Shown piece after piece: positions 7,798 through 16,817 of a stretch of DNA of 64,000 nucleotides. The DNA is from Oscillospiraceae bacterium (GTDB lineage Bacteria; Bacillota_A; Clostridia; Oscillospirales; Oscillospiraceae). The notes under the pieces are model-generated. The model was not told the DNA's origin. It was given only the letters and a program-made list of their open reading frames with translations, and made no database searches. The position numbers and the translations under genes were made by a program. The stretch spans positions 1 to 64,000 of the forward strand of contig JAGAFT010000091.1 in the NCBI GenBank assembly GCA_017627975.1, given 5' to 3'. Numbering within the stretch: the first letter of the stretch is position 1; every line of letters begins with the position of its first letter.

Positions 7798-9644
7798 CCC
7801 CTTCCTTCGCATTCGCAGTTCTCACCTTTGTGCTGCTGCTCCTGTTCTTTTCGGGGCTTCCGAACCTGAAGACCTGTGAGCTGCCGCACGCTCTGAAAAA
7901 GAACGAGCCGGATCGTCAGAACCGGCTCGCTGTCATGCTGATTACCTTCCTCTATGCCCTCTGCGCATTCTGGAATCTGGGCAGCACCCGATCCCCGCAG
8001 ACCTTTGTCCCGATGGAGGGGCGTGACGTGATTCTCCGGCTTCCGGAGAACGGCATGCCCGACCGGCTGGTGCTGTTTCCGGGCGTCGGGCAGGGGAGCT
8101 ACAACATTGAATATTCCGCTGACGCGGAAGGCTGGTACCCGCAGACGACCTTTACCCAGGATCATGTCGCGGTGCTGAAGTGGGCGTATGTTCCCCTGAA
8201 CCTTTCCGGACCGGTGAACTTCCTCCGGATCCACTGTACCGGCGGAACCCCCTGGCTGGGCGAGATTGCGCTCTTGGACGCGGAGGGAAACGCCGTACCC
8301 GCGACGTCGTCGATTCCGGAGCTGACGGACGAGGGAACGCTGGTTCCGCCTGCGTCAGATTTTCTGAACTCGTCCTATTTTGACGAAATCTATCACGCCC
8401 GTACCGCCTGGGAACATCTTCACGGCATCTGGCCCTATGAAATCTCCCATCCGCCTCTCGGCAAGGAGATCCTTTCCCTTGGGATTCTGCTCTTTGGCAT
8501 GACACCCTTCGGCTGGCGCTTTTCCGGAACGCTGGTCGGGATCCTGATGCTGCCGGCCATGTACCGTTTCCTGAAGCGCCTGCTCGGAACGGGACGCGTA
8601 AGCGTGCTGGGGACCGCGCTTCTGGCCTCCGGCTTTCTGCATTATGTCCAGACCCGGATCGCCACGGTGGACAGCTATGCGGTGTTTTTCATCCTGCTGA
8701 TGTACGATGCGATGTATGCGTGGCTGTCGGAAGGGAAGACGAGGGACCTGGCCAGGTGCGGCGTGATGTTCGGCCTCGGTGTGGCCTGCAAGTGGATCTG
8801 CCTCTATGCGGGGGCCGGCCTGGCTGTTCTCTGGCTGGCACACTGGTGTGTCAGGGGGACGGTTCTCTTGACACATTCTGACCCCGGCTCTGACGAAGCC
8901 TCTGACACTCCCGAAGCGACCGAACCGTCGCCGCGGCATTTGACACGGCAGGGGAACAGCCCTGCAGGGGCCTTTGTTCGCTCCTTTTTCGGCAATGCAG
9001 CGCTCTGTGTCATGTTCTTTATCCTGATCCCGGGTCTGATCTATTACCTGAGCTATCTGCCCTATGGCATCTCCCAGCATGCGCCGCTCTTCAGCCGGGA
9101 GTATACAAGGCTGGTTCTCGATAACCAGGCCTTCATGTTCTCATATCATGTGAATATTCGGGCGGAGCATCCTTACTCCTCACGCTGGTATCAGTGGATG
9201 CTGGACATCCGGCCGATCCTGTATTATCTTGAATACCTGACGGACGGCAAGCGCGTAAGCTTCGGGGCATTTGTGAACCCGATGATCTGCTGGGGCGGAC
9301 TCCTGAGTCTCCTGGTCCTGATCTATACGGCTGCTGTACGGCGCGACCGGACGGCGGCGTTCCTGCTGATCGCTTACTTATCCGGGCTGGTGCCCTGGAT
9401 GTTCATTACGCGCCTGACGTTCGCGTATCACTATTTTGCCTCGGCGCTGTTCCTTGTGCCGTCGCTTTGTTACGTCTTTTCCATGATGGAACAGGCGCCA
9501 AGGCGCTTTCGCCGATATCCGGTCTGGTTCACCGCGGTTTCCGTACTGTTCTTCGCCTGGTTTTTCCCGGTGCTGAACGGCATCACCGTTGAAAACGCCC
9601 TGGCGACCAAACTGCTGGGCTGGCTGCCCAGCTGGCCGTTCTGA
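7791..9644 (+). CDS. PMT-family membrane glycosyltransferase
   Basis: A 617-residue polytopic protein of the dolichyl-phosphate-mannose protein mannosyltransferase (GT39/GT-C) type. After a first helix and an exported discoidin-like beta domain (about residues 75-180), it shows FDEIYHARTAWE and SHPPLGKEIL, the acidic loop and HPPLGK signature of PMT enzymes, then about ten membrane helices. It probably transfers a lipid-linked hexose on the outer face of the membrane. The start overlaps the HAD phosphatase gene by 7 bp. Acceptor unknown. Confidence 0.8.
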   Translation: MLTPSFAFAVLTFVLLLLFFSGLPNLKTCELPHALKKNEPDRQNRLAVMLITFLYALCAFWNLGSTRSPQTFVPMEGRDVILRLPENGMPDRLVLFPGVGQGSYNIEYSADAEGWYPQTTFTQDHVAVLKWAYVPLNLSGPVNFLRIHCTGGTPWLGEIALLDAEGNAVPATSSIPELTDEGTLVPPASDFLNSSYFDEIYHARTAWEHLHGIWPYEISHPPLGKEILSLGILLFGMTPFGWRFSGTLVGILMLPAMYRFLKRLLGTGRVSVLGTALLASGFLHYVQTRIATVDSYAVFFILLMYDAMYAWLSEGKTRDLARCGVMFGLGVACKWICLYAGAGLAVLWLAHWCVRGTVLLTHSDPGSDEASDTPEATEPSPRHLTRQGNSPAGAFVRSFFGNAALCVMFFILIPGLIYYLSYLPYGISQHAPLFSREYTRLVLDNQAFMFSYHVNIRAEHPYSSRWYQWMLDIRPILYYLEYLTDGKRVSFGAFVNPMICWGGLLSLLVLIYTAAVRRDRTAAFLLIAYLSGLVPWMFITRLTFAYHYFASALFLVPSLCYVFSMMEQAPRRFRRYPVWFTAVSVLFFAWFFPVLNGITVENALATKLLGWLPSWPF

Positions 9645-9716
9645 TGATGGACCGGTCTGATGTTTCATGATGCCACATTTGACTTTTTACATACCACATT
9701 GTATCGGGGGTAATCC

Positions 9717-10007
9717 ATGAACCTGCAAAACCTGGATTGGAACACGATCCTCATTGATGTCGGCATGCTGGCCTTCCTGATCCTGGCTGTTGTCGTGGTG
9801 GTGAGGATCCTTGCAAAACCGATCAAAGCGCTGCTGAAGTTCGCGCTCCATGCCGCGACGGGGATACTGGTTTTCTATGCGGTGAACTATGTCGGAGGCC
9901 GCTTTTTCGGCTTTACCATGGAACCGACGAATCTTCGCCTTGTGATAGCCGGCCTTGGCGGCGTTCCCGGCGTGGCTTTGATGGTGCTGTATCAGCTTTT
10001 GTTCTGA
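9717..10007 (+). CDS. BofA-family (pro-sigmaK processing inhibitor-like) membrane protein
   Basis: A 96-residue protein with one central helix at about residues 12-32 and the conserved second half PIKALLKFALHAATGIL, NYVGG and AGLGGVPGVALMVLYQ of BofA proteins. In Bacillus, BofA holds the SpoIVFB protease inactive during sporulation. In Clostridia the family also occurs without that partner, so a sporulation role is only suggested. A possible promoter (TTGACT at 9679, 17 bp, TATCGG) precedes it. Confidence 0.75.
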   Translation: MNLQNLDWNTILIDVGMLAFLILAVVVVVRILAKPIKALLKFALHAATGILVFYAVNYVGGRFFGFTMEPTNLRLVIAGLGGVPGVALMVLYQLLF

Positions 10008-10183
10008 CCTGTATTTCTTTTGCGGGCTGCATGCGGAACCGGATCGTGTCCAAAAAAACGGACAGAAAAAGTGGTAGAATAAGCGTATCATCGGAATAAG
10101 GGGACGTTATAAGCTTACGTTTTCAAGCGCTCTTTTATTTCAAATTTCTCATTACACATTTCACATTGTTTAAAGGGTGTTAT

Positions 10184-12202
10184 ATGGCAAAAGCAAAAGC
10201 GACAAAAGAAAAACCCGCTGCGGAATACGGCAACGACAGTATTTCTCAGCTTCAAGGCGCGGACCGGGTCCGGCTCCGTCCGGGGGTCATCTTCGGCTCG
10301 GACGGGCTGGACGGATGCGAGCATGCCGTCTTCGAGATCCTCTCCAACTCCATAGACGAAGCGCGGGAGGGCTACGGCGACCTGATTATCCTGACCTATT
10401 ACAAGGACAAGAGCATCGAGGTCGAGGACTTCGGCCGCGGCTGCCCGCTGGACTGGAACAGCCGGGAACAGCGCTGGAACTGGGAGCTGGTCTACTGCGA
10501 GCTCTATGCCGGCGGCAAGTATAACAACAACGACTCCGGGGATTACGGCTTTGCCCTGGGCCTGAACGGCCTTGGCGCCTGCGCGACGCAGTATGCCTCC
10601 CGCTATATGGAGGTCACGGTGCGCCGGGACGGTTTCCGCTACGACCTTCGCTTTGAGCGCGGAAGTGTCGTGGGCGAGCCGGGGAAGGAACTGCGCAAGA
10701 CCGAGGCGGACCGGAAAAAGACCGGTACCGTGACCCGCTGGCTGCCGGACCTGGATGTCTTCACGGATATCAATATCCCGCGGGAGTACTTCGACGACGT
10801 GCTGAAGCGCCAGGCGGTTGCCAACGCCGGGGTCACCTTCCGCCTCCGCCTGGAGAAGCCCGAGGGCGGCTTTGAGACGAAGGACTTCCTCTACCCCAAC
10901 GGCATCATGGACTACGTGACGGAGCTGGCCGGGGAGAATCCGCTGACCCTGCCGCACTTTATCCAGACGGAGCGGCGTGGCCGGGACCGCGAGGACAAGG
11001 ACGAGTACCGGGTGAAGATCTCCTGTGCCTTCTGCTTCTCGAACCGGGTGAACGCCCTGGAGTACTATCACAACTCCTCGTGGCTGGAAAACGGCGGCGC
11101 GCCGGACAAGGCGGTGAAGAGCGCCTTTGTCTCCTCGATTGACGCCCTGCTGCGCACCACGAACCGCTACCAGAAGAACGAGTCCGCGATCCGCTTCCAG
11201 GACGTCCAGGACTGCCTCGTGCTGGTGACGAACTGCTTCTCGACCCAGACCTCGTATGAGAACCAGACGAAGAAGGCCATCAACAACCGCTTCATCCAGC
11301 AGGCCATGACCGAGTTCTTCAAGGAGCAGCTGGAGGTTTACTTCCTGGAGAACAAGCCGGAGGCCGACCGCATCGCCGAGCAGGTCCTCGTGAACAAGCG
11401 CAGCCGCGAGACGGCCGAGCGCGCCCGCCTGGGGATGAAGAAGAAGCTCTCCGGCACCATCGACATCGCCAACCGGGTCCAGAAGTTTGTGGACTGCCGC
11501 AGCCGGGACCCCGAGCGCCGCGAGATCTACATCGTGGAAGGCGACTCGGCCCTGGGCGCCTGCAAGCTCTCCCGGGATGCCGAGTTCCAGGGAATCATGC
11601 CGGTGCGCGGCAAGATTCTCAACTGCCTGAAGGCGGACTACGTGCGCATCTTCAAGTCCGACGTCATCACCGACCTCATGAAGGTGCTGGGCTGCGGCGT
11701 GGAGGTCAAGGACAAGCACACGAAGGACCTGCAGAGCTTCGACCTCTCGGCCCTACGCTGGAACAAGATCATCATCTGCACCGATGCCGACGTGGACGGT
11801 TACCAGATCCGCACTCTGATCCTGACCATGCTCTACCGCCTGGTCCCGACCCTGATCCGCGAGGGCTATGTCTACATCGCCGAGTCCCCGCTGTATGAGA
11901 TCAACGCCAAGGGCAAGACCTGGTTTGCCTATACCGAGAAGGAGAAGGCCGAGATCCTGGCCGGGCTCAAAAACGCCAAAGCCGCCATCTCGCGCTCCAA
12001 GGGCCTTGGTGAGAACGACCCGGACATGATGTGGCTCACCACCATGAACCCCGAGACCCGCCGCCTGATCAAGGTCATGCCCGAAGACGCCGCGCGCATG
12101 GCGGAGGTCTTTGACCTGCTCCTGGGTGACAACCTGGAGGGGCGCAAGGCCCACATCGCCGAAGTCGGCGCGAGTTTCCTCGACGCCGCGGACCTCTCGT
12201 AA
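10184..12202 (+). CDS. Type IIA DNA topoisomerase, ATPase subunit (GyrB/ParE-type)
   Basis: A 672-residue protein: GHKL ATPase domain (EILSNSIDEAREGYGD, FGRGCPLDW, GLNGLGACATQYAS), transducer, and a TOPRIM domain with IVEGDSALGACKLSRD, PVRGKILN and CTDADVDGYQIRTL carrying the metal-binding acids. The motifs diverge from housekeeping GyrB (for example FGRGCP instead of DGRGIP), so this pair is probably topoisomerase IV or a paralogue. Start at the ATG at 10184 (MAKAKATKEK), after AAAGGGTG. The partner subunit starts 15 bp after its stop. Confidence 0.88.
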   Translation: MAKAKATKEKPAAEYGNDSISQLQGADRVRLRPGVIFGSDGLDGCEHAVFEILSNSIDEAREGYGDLIILTYYKDKSIEVEDFGRGCPLDWNSREQRWNWELVYCELYAGGKYNNNDSGDYGFALGLNGLGACATQYASRYMEVTVRRDGFRYDLRFERGSVVGEPGKELRKTEADRKKTGTVTRWLPDLDVFTDINIPREYFDDVLKRQAVANAGVTFRLRLEKPEGGFETKDFLYPNGIMDYVTELAGENPLTLPHFIQTERRGRDREDKDEYRVKISCAFCFSNRVNALEYYHNSSWLENGGAPDKAVKSAFVSSIDALLRTTNRYQKNESAIRFQDVQDCLVLVTNCFSTQTSYENQTKKAINNRFIQQAMTEFFKEQLEVYFLENKPEADRIAEQVLVNKRSRETAERARLGMKKKLSGTIDIANRVQKFVDCRSRDPERREIYIVEGDSALGACKLSRDAEFQGIMPVRGKILNCLKADYVRIFKSDVITDLMKVLGCGVEVKDKHTKDLQSFDLSALRWNKIIICTDADVDGYQIRTLILTMLYRLVPTLIREGYVYIAESPLYEINAKGKTWFAYTEKEKAEILAGLKNAKAAISRSKGLGENDPDMMWLTTMNPETRRLIKVMPEDAARMAEVFDLLLGDNLEGRKAHIAEVGASFLDAADLS

Positions 12203-12217
12203 CAATTGGAGTTTTCA

Positions 12218-14461
12218 ATGAAGAAGAAATCCTCTCCCAACGACGCTGGCCCCAGAATCGTCGCCAACCCCAACGTCCTCGGACTGCGCGGCGAGACCAC
12301 CGAACAGGCCATCACCGACACCCTGGAACAGAACTACATGCCCTACGCCATGAGCGTCATCGTCTCCCGCGCCATCCCGGAGATCGACGGCTTCAAGCCC
12401 TCCCACCGGAAACTTCTGTACACCATGTACAAGATGGGGCTTCTGACCGGCGCGCGCACCAAGAGCGCCAACATCGTCGGCCAGACCATGAAGCTGAACC
12501 CCCACGGCGACGCGGCGATCTACGAGACCATGGTCCGCTTGTCCGCCGGCAACCAGGCCCTGCTCACGCCCTTCGTGGACTCGAAGGGAAACTTCGGCAA
12601 GGTCTACTCCCGGGATATGTCCTACGCCGCCTCGCGCTATACCGAGGCCAAACTCTCGAAGATCTGCACCGCGCTCTTCGAAGACATCGACAAGGACGCC
12701 GTGGACTTCGTGGACAACTACGACGGCACGATGCAGGAGCCCACGCTCCTTCCCACGGCCTTCCCGAACGTCCTGGTCTCGGCCAACTCCGGCATCGCCG
12801 TCGGCATGGCGAGCCAGATCTGCGGCTTCAACCTCAACGAGGTCTGCACCGCCGCGATTGCGATTCTCCGAGACGGGGACGCGGACCTGCTGAGCCTGAT
12901 GCCCGCGCCGGACTTCCCGACGGGGGCCGAGGTGATCTACGACCGCGCCGCGCTGGAGAACGTCTACCGCACCGGCCGCGGCAGCATCCAGGTCCGGGCC
13001 CGCTGGCGCTATCTCCCGAAGGAGAACATGATCGAGATCACCGAGATCCCCTATACCGCCACCTGCGAGGCGATCCTGGACAAGGTGGCCGAGCTCATCA
13101 AGGCGGGGAAGATCCGCGAGATCAACGACATGCGGGACGAGACGGACCTCTCCGGCCTGCGCCTGGCCATCGACCTCAAGCGCGGCGCGGACCCCGACCG
13201 CCTCATGCAGAAGCTCTTCAAGTCCACGCCCCTCCAGGACGCCTTCCCCTGCAATTTTAATATTCTCATCGCGGGCAATCCCCGTGTCATGGGCGTGCGC
13301 GAGATCCTGGACGAGTGGATCGCCTGGCGCACCGAGTGTGTCCGCCGCCGGATCTTCCACGAGCTGGCGGGGAAGAAGGACAAGCTCCACCTGCTCCAGG
13401 GGCTCCAGCGGATCCTTCTGGACATCGACCGGGCCATCGAGATCATCCGCAATACCGAGCTGGAGGCCGACGTGGTGCCGAACCTGATGGTGGGCTTCGG
13501 CATTGACGAGAAGCAGGCCGAGTTCGTGGCGGAGATCCGCCTGCGGAACATCAACCGGGAGTATATCCTGAAGCGCACCTCCGAGACCGACGCCCTGGAG
13601 AAGGATATCGCCGACCTCGAGGCCACGCTCAACAACCGCCGCCGTCTGAGGAATGTCCTCATCGGGGAACTTGAGAAGATCAATAAGCAGTTTCCGACCC
13701 CGCGGCGCACGGGGATTGTGTATGAGGATGAGCTGCCGGAGCTGACGGAGGAAGAGGAGCCGGACACCGACCCGGTCACGGTCTTCCTCTCGAAAGAGGG
13801 CTACTTCAAGAAGATCACGCCCCAGTCCCTTCGCATGTCCTCGGAGCAGAAGTACAAGGAGGGCGACAGTCTCCGCCGCAGTCTGGAAAGCGCGAACAAC
13901 CGCGAGCTTCTCTTCTTCACCGACCGCCAGCAGGTCTACCGTCTGCGCCTGGCGGACATCGAGCCGACCAAGGCCTCGGTCCTGGGAAGCTTCCTGCCCA
14001 CGCTGCTGAAGATGGACGACGGGGAGTCGGTCCTCGACATGGTGGATCCCGGCGACTATCAGGGAAGCCTGATCCTGGCCTTCTCAAACGGAAAGCTCGC
14101 GCACATCCCCCTGGAGTCCTACCGGACAAAGGGCAACCGCAAGAAGCTGGTCGGTGCCTATTCTGACAAGAGCCCTCTGGTGGGCCTGCTGCATCTGACG
14201 GAAGCCGCAGATTTGTTCATTTTGACAAATGACGGCCGCGCCCTGGTGGTGAACTCTTCGCTTCTGGCCCTGAAACCCACGCGCAATACCCAGGGGGTCT
14301 CGGTGGTAAGCCTTCGGGGGCGGAAGGAGCTGACAGGGATCATGCTGCTGGAGGATGCGAACCTGAAGGATCCGTCCCGGTACCGGGCCCGCACGGTCCC
14401 GAAGGCACCGGTGGCGCTGACCCTGGAGGACAAAGGCGAGGAGCAGCTGAGCCTGCTTTGA
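12218..14461 (+). CDS. Type IIA DNA topoisomerase, cleavage subunit (GyrA/ParC-type)
   Basis: A 747-residue partner of the preceding ATPase subunit. It contains DGFKPSHRKLLYTMY, NPHGDAAIYETMVRL and ASRYTEAKL, whose tyrosine is the DNA-cleaving residue, then a coiled-coil region and a reduced C-terminal beta-propeller. No GyrA box is visible, which favours a ParC-like enzyme. The quinolone-contact position that is serine in most GyrA/ParC proteins is alanine here (GDAAIYE). The ATG at 12218 follows TTGGAG. A double-glycine peptide gene follows 14 bp after the stop. Confidence 0.88.
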   Translation: MKKKSSPNDAGPRIVANPNVLGLRGETTEQAITDTLEQNYMPYAMSVIVSRAIPEIDGFKPSHRKLLYTMYKMGLLTGARTKSANIVGQTMKLNPHGDAAIYETMVRLSAGNQALLTPFVDSKGNFGKVYSRDMSYAASRYTEAKLSKICTALFEDIDKDAVDFVDNYDGTMQEPTLLPTAFPNVLVSANSGIAVGMASQICGFNLNEVCTAAIAILRDGDADLLSLMPAPDFPTGAEVIYDRAALENVYRTGRGSIQVRARWRYLPKENMIEITEIPYTATCEAILDKVAELIKAGKIREINDMRDETDLSGLRLAIDLKRGADPDRLMQKLFKSTPLQDAFPCNFNILIAGNPRVMGVREILDEWIAWRTECVRRRIFHELAGKKDKLHLLQGLQRILLDIDRAIEIIRNTELEADVVPNLMVGFGIDEKQAEFVAEIRLRNINREYILKRTSETDALEKDIADLEATLNNRRRLRNVLIGELEKINKQFPTPRRTGIVYEDELPELTEEEEPDTDPVTVFLSKEGYFKKITPQSLRMSSEQKYKEGDSLRRSLESANNRELLFFTDRQQVYRLRLADIEPTKASVLGSFLPTLLKMDDGESVLDMVDPGDYQGSLILAFSNGKLAHIPLESYRTKGNRKKLVGAYSDKSPLVGLLHLTEAADLFILTNDGRALVVNSSLLALKPTRNTQGVSVVSLRGRKELTGIMLLEDANLKDPSRYRARTVPKAPVALTLEDKGEEQLSLL

Positions 14462-14475
14462 AAGGAGAAAAGACA

Positions 14476-14670
14476 ATGGAAAAGCTGAACGAAGACCAGC
14501 TGGAGGCAGCCTCCGGCGGAGTGAAACGGGAGAAATACGTGTCTGCATTCTACTGCGAGGTTTGCCGAACGACCATCCATCTCCCCGGCGTCTATAGCCT
14601 TGAGAGAGCCAAAAAGGACCATTACATGAAGTTCCACCCCGAACTTCTGACTGCTTTTTCCCAATCTTGA
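14476..14670 (+). CDS. Double-glycine leader peptide with a CxxC...H...H core
   Basis: A 64-residue product starting at the ATG at 14476 after AAAGGAG. The first 15 residues, MEKLNEDQLEAASGG, fit the leader consensus cut by C39 peptidase transporters: Leu -12, Gln -8, Leu -7, a small or aliphatic residue at -4 and Gly-Gly at -2/-1. The remaining 49 residues hold FYCEVCRTTIHLPG and ERAKKDHYMKFHPE, a possible zinc-knuckle (CxxC...HxxxxH). The leader matches those of the two LysM proteins at 46.6 and 57.8 kb, so it may use the same exporter although it sits in the topoisomerase operon. Confidence 0.65.
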   Translation: MEKLNEDQLEAASGGVKREKYVSAFYCEVCRTTIHLPGVYSLERAKKDHYMKFHPELLTAFSQS

Positions 14671-14790
14671 CCACGATCGGGCATACAATGAAGAACGAAT
14701 ATGGTAGTTTTTGTATAAAAGTACCATATACTTTTCTATATGATGATGTTATAATTCTGAACGAAACCTAAATATAGGAGGAATGTATAA

Positions 14791-15177
14791 ATGTCACCGA
14801 AGAAAGCGGTTGCTGCTGATGCGAAAACCGAGGCAAAAAAGCCCGTCGAAACCAAAACTGTTGCTGAGAAGCCTGTCGCTGAGAAGGCCGTTGAGGCCGT
14901 AAAGGAAGTCAAGGCTCCCGCGAAGAAGCCCGCCGCAAAGAAGCCGGCAGAGAAAAAGACTGCGGAGAAGAAGCCTGCAGAGAAGAAGCCCGCCGCAAAG
15001 AAGCCGGCTGCAAAGAAAGCTGCAGAAGTTATCATCCAGTCTGAGCTCGGCGGCGAGATCACCGCGGAGGCAATTCTCGCGAAGGTTGGCACGGTTGACA
15101 AGATCTATGTCAGAGTCGACCAGAATAAGGCGTACTGGGTACGCGGAGAAGAGACCGGCAGCGTCGATCTCTGGTAA
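14791..15177 (+). CDS. DUF6465-family Ala/Lys-rich protein
   Basis: A 128-residue protein. Residues about 5-80 are a low-complexity tract of AEKKP/AAKKP repeats like histone H1 or HU tails. Residues 80-128 form a small folded domain (EVIIQSELGGEI, AILAKVG, IYVRVDQNKAYWVRG) that I recognise as the DUF6465 core of Clostridia. The basic tail suggests nucleic-acid or cell-envelope binding, but no role is established. TATAAT at 14750-14755 and AGGAGG lie upstream; a terminator follows. Confidence 0.7.
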   Translation: MSPKKAVAADAKTEAKKPVETKTVAEKPVAEKAVEAVKEVKAPAKKPAAKKPAEKKTAEKKPAEKKPAAKKPAAKKAAEVIIQSELGGEITAEAILAKVGTVDKIYVRVDQNKAYWVRGEETGSVDLW

Positions 15178-15186
15178 TCGATTTTT

Positions 15187-15217
15187 AAGCCCGGCCGAGT
15201 GCCGGGCTTTTCTTTTT
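15187..15217 (+). terminator. Rho-independent terminator
   Basis: AAGCCCGGC pairs with GCCGGGCTT around CGAGT, followed by TTCTTTTT. Confidence 0.85.
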
Positions 15218-15302
15218 ACCTGTCTTCGTTAACAGGGGTCCGGCAGAGCGAATTCGGTACACCGGATCAGGCGGTGCTATTCCGGAATTCACAAACATGT
15301 CA

Positions 15303-15330
15303 TTGAAATAACAGCAGGATTCGATATAAT
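15303..15330 (+). promoter_or_regulatory. Promoter of the kinase-HtrA operon
   Basis: TTGAAA (15303-15308), 16 bp, TATAAT (15325-15330). Confidence 0.7.
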
Positions 15331-15365
15331 GTGTTAAACATTATGAGCTGAGGCGTGAACTTGTT

Positions 15366-16817
15366 TTGAAGAGCATTTTTATTAAAAACTTTGCCACCAC
15401 CGCGCTGCTGCTCGCGTTCAGTTTTCTGTTGCTTGCGGTGAGCTTTATCGGGATCGGCAGAACCTATCTGATCGAGGATTACCGGCGCGGTATGATGTCC
15501 GCCGCGGCAGAGGTTGCGCATACGGCATCGGCCATCGCGAGGGGCAATTCGCTTTCCGACTGGACCATGAGCATGGTGATCAGTTCCATCTCCGGCTCGA
15601 CGGGGAACCATATCTTCATCACGGATGAAAACGGCATGATTATCACATGCTCTGACAAGCGTCCGCACTGCGAACACATCGGTAAGCAGATTCCCGATGA
15701 AGTGATCCAGCAGATGGAGCTGGGCAGTTTTGACCGGCTGACAACGCTGGACGGGATTTATCCGGAAAAGCGCTATGTGGTCGGAAAACCCATTTCCGCG
15801 GAGACCAACGGAATCCTGCTTGGATACTGCTTTATCAGCTCGAAGATCTCAAATATGCTGGGCGCGTGGACGACTTATCTCAGCTGGGCGATTGTGGCGT
15901 TCTCTGTCGTCTCCCTGCTTGCAATGCTGATGGTGATGGTATACAGCAAGCGCATGGCGAGGCCGCTGGATGAAATTGCCTCCGCCTCCCGGAAATTTGC
16001 CAGGGGTGATTTCTCCGTTCGCGTGAAGCAGACCGCCGATACCACGGATGAGATGGGGGCGCTGATCGACTCGTTCAACAAAATGGCGGATTCTCTGGAA
16101 CAGGCGGAAAAGCGCAGAAGTGAATTCATCGCAAATATCTCGCACGAGCTCCGAACACCGATGACGACAATTGCCGGATTTGCCGACGGCATTCTGGACG
16201 GGACGATCCCGCCGGAACAGGAACGCAAGTATCTGATCTCCATTCGGGATGAGACGAGGCGCCTGTCGAGGCTGGTACGCGACATGCTTGATGTCTCCAG
16301 AGCAAAGGCGAAAGCGGCGGATGCCTCCCGGCGGACCGTGTTTGACCTGACGGAGCTGATTCTTCAAACGATGCTGAGCTTTGAGAGCAGGGCAACCAAG
16401 AAGAACCTGGATGTGGATCCGCAGCTGCCGGACAGCCATCTGATGGTCATTGCCGACAAAGACGCGATTACCCAGGTGATTTACAATCTGCTGGATAACG
16501 CGATCAAGTTCGCCGCCCCGGGGAGCTGCCTGATTGTGCGGCTCTACAAGGATATGGGCAAGGCCTATGTCTCCATTAAGGATTACGGAGAGACGATTCC
16601 CGCCGACGACCTGCCCTATATCTTTGACCGTTTCCACAAGTCCGACCGTTCTCGCAGTCTGGACAAGGAAGGCGTCGGTCTGGGGCTTTATCTGGTAAAA
16701 ACCATCATCAATGCGCATGACGAGGATATCGCCGTGCGAAGCGAAGACGGAATGACGGAGTTCGTATTCACACTTACGCTGGCAGAGAATACAAAGCAGG
16801 GAAGAGAAAAAACATGA
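15366..16817 (+). CDS. Sensor histidine kinase
   Basis: A 483-residue membrane kinase: helix at about residues 9-30, an extracytoplasmic sensor of about 130 residues, a second helix at about 170-195, a HAMP domain (KRMARPLDEIASASRKFARGDF), a HisKA domain with phospho-acceptor His260 in NISHELRTP and a HATPase domain (NLLDNAIKFA, GVGLGLYLVK). The start is TTG at 15366, supported by GAGG upstream. No response regulator is adjacent; instead the stop overlaps the protease gene by ATGA. The operon suggests envelope-stress sensing (inference). Confidence 0.88.
   Translation: MKSIFIKNFATTALLLAFSFLLLAVSFIGIGRTYLIEDYRRGMMSAAAEVAHTASAIARGNSLSDWTMSMVISSISGSTGNHIFITDENGMIITCSDKRPHCEHIGKQIPDEVIQQMELGSFDRLTTLDGIYPEKRYVVGKPISAETNGILLGYCFISSKISNMLGAWTTYLSWAIVAFSVVSLLAMLMVMVYSKRMARPLDEIASASRKFARGDFSVRVKQTADTTDEMGALIDSFNKMADSLEQAEKRRSEFIANISHELRTPMTTIAGFADGILDGTIPPEQERKYLISIRDETRRLSRLVRDMLDVSRAKAKAADASRRTVFDLTELILQTMLSFESRATKKNLDVDPQLPDSHLMVIADKDAITQVIYNLLDNAIKFAAPGSCLIVRLYKDMGKAYVSIKDYGETIPADDLPYIFDRFHKSDRSRSLDKEGVGLGLYLVKTIINAHDEDIAVRSEDGMTEFVFTLTLAENTKQGREKT

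Noticed and set aside
10115..11719. A 534-codon open frame on the minus strand
   Set aside because: It lies wholly antisense to the topoisomerase ATPase subunit, has biased valine/leucine composition typical of a high-GC shadow frame, and shows no domain.
12215..13390. A 391-codon open frame on the minus strand
   Set aside because: Antisense to the topoisomerase cleavage subunit, whose motifs are clear; composition is that of a shadow frame.
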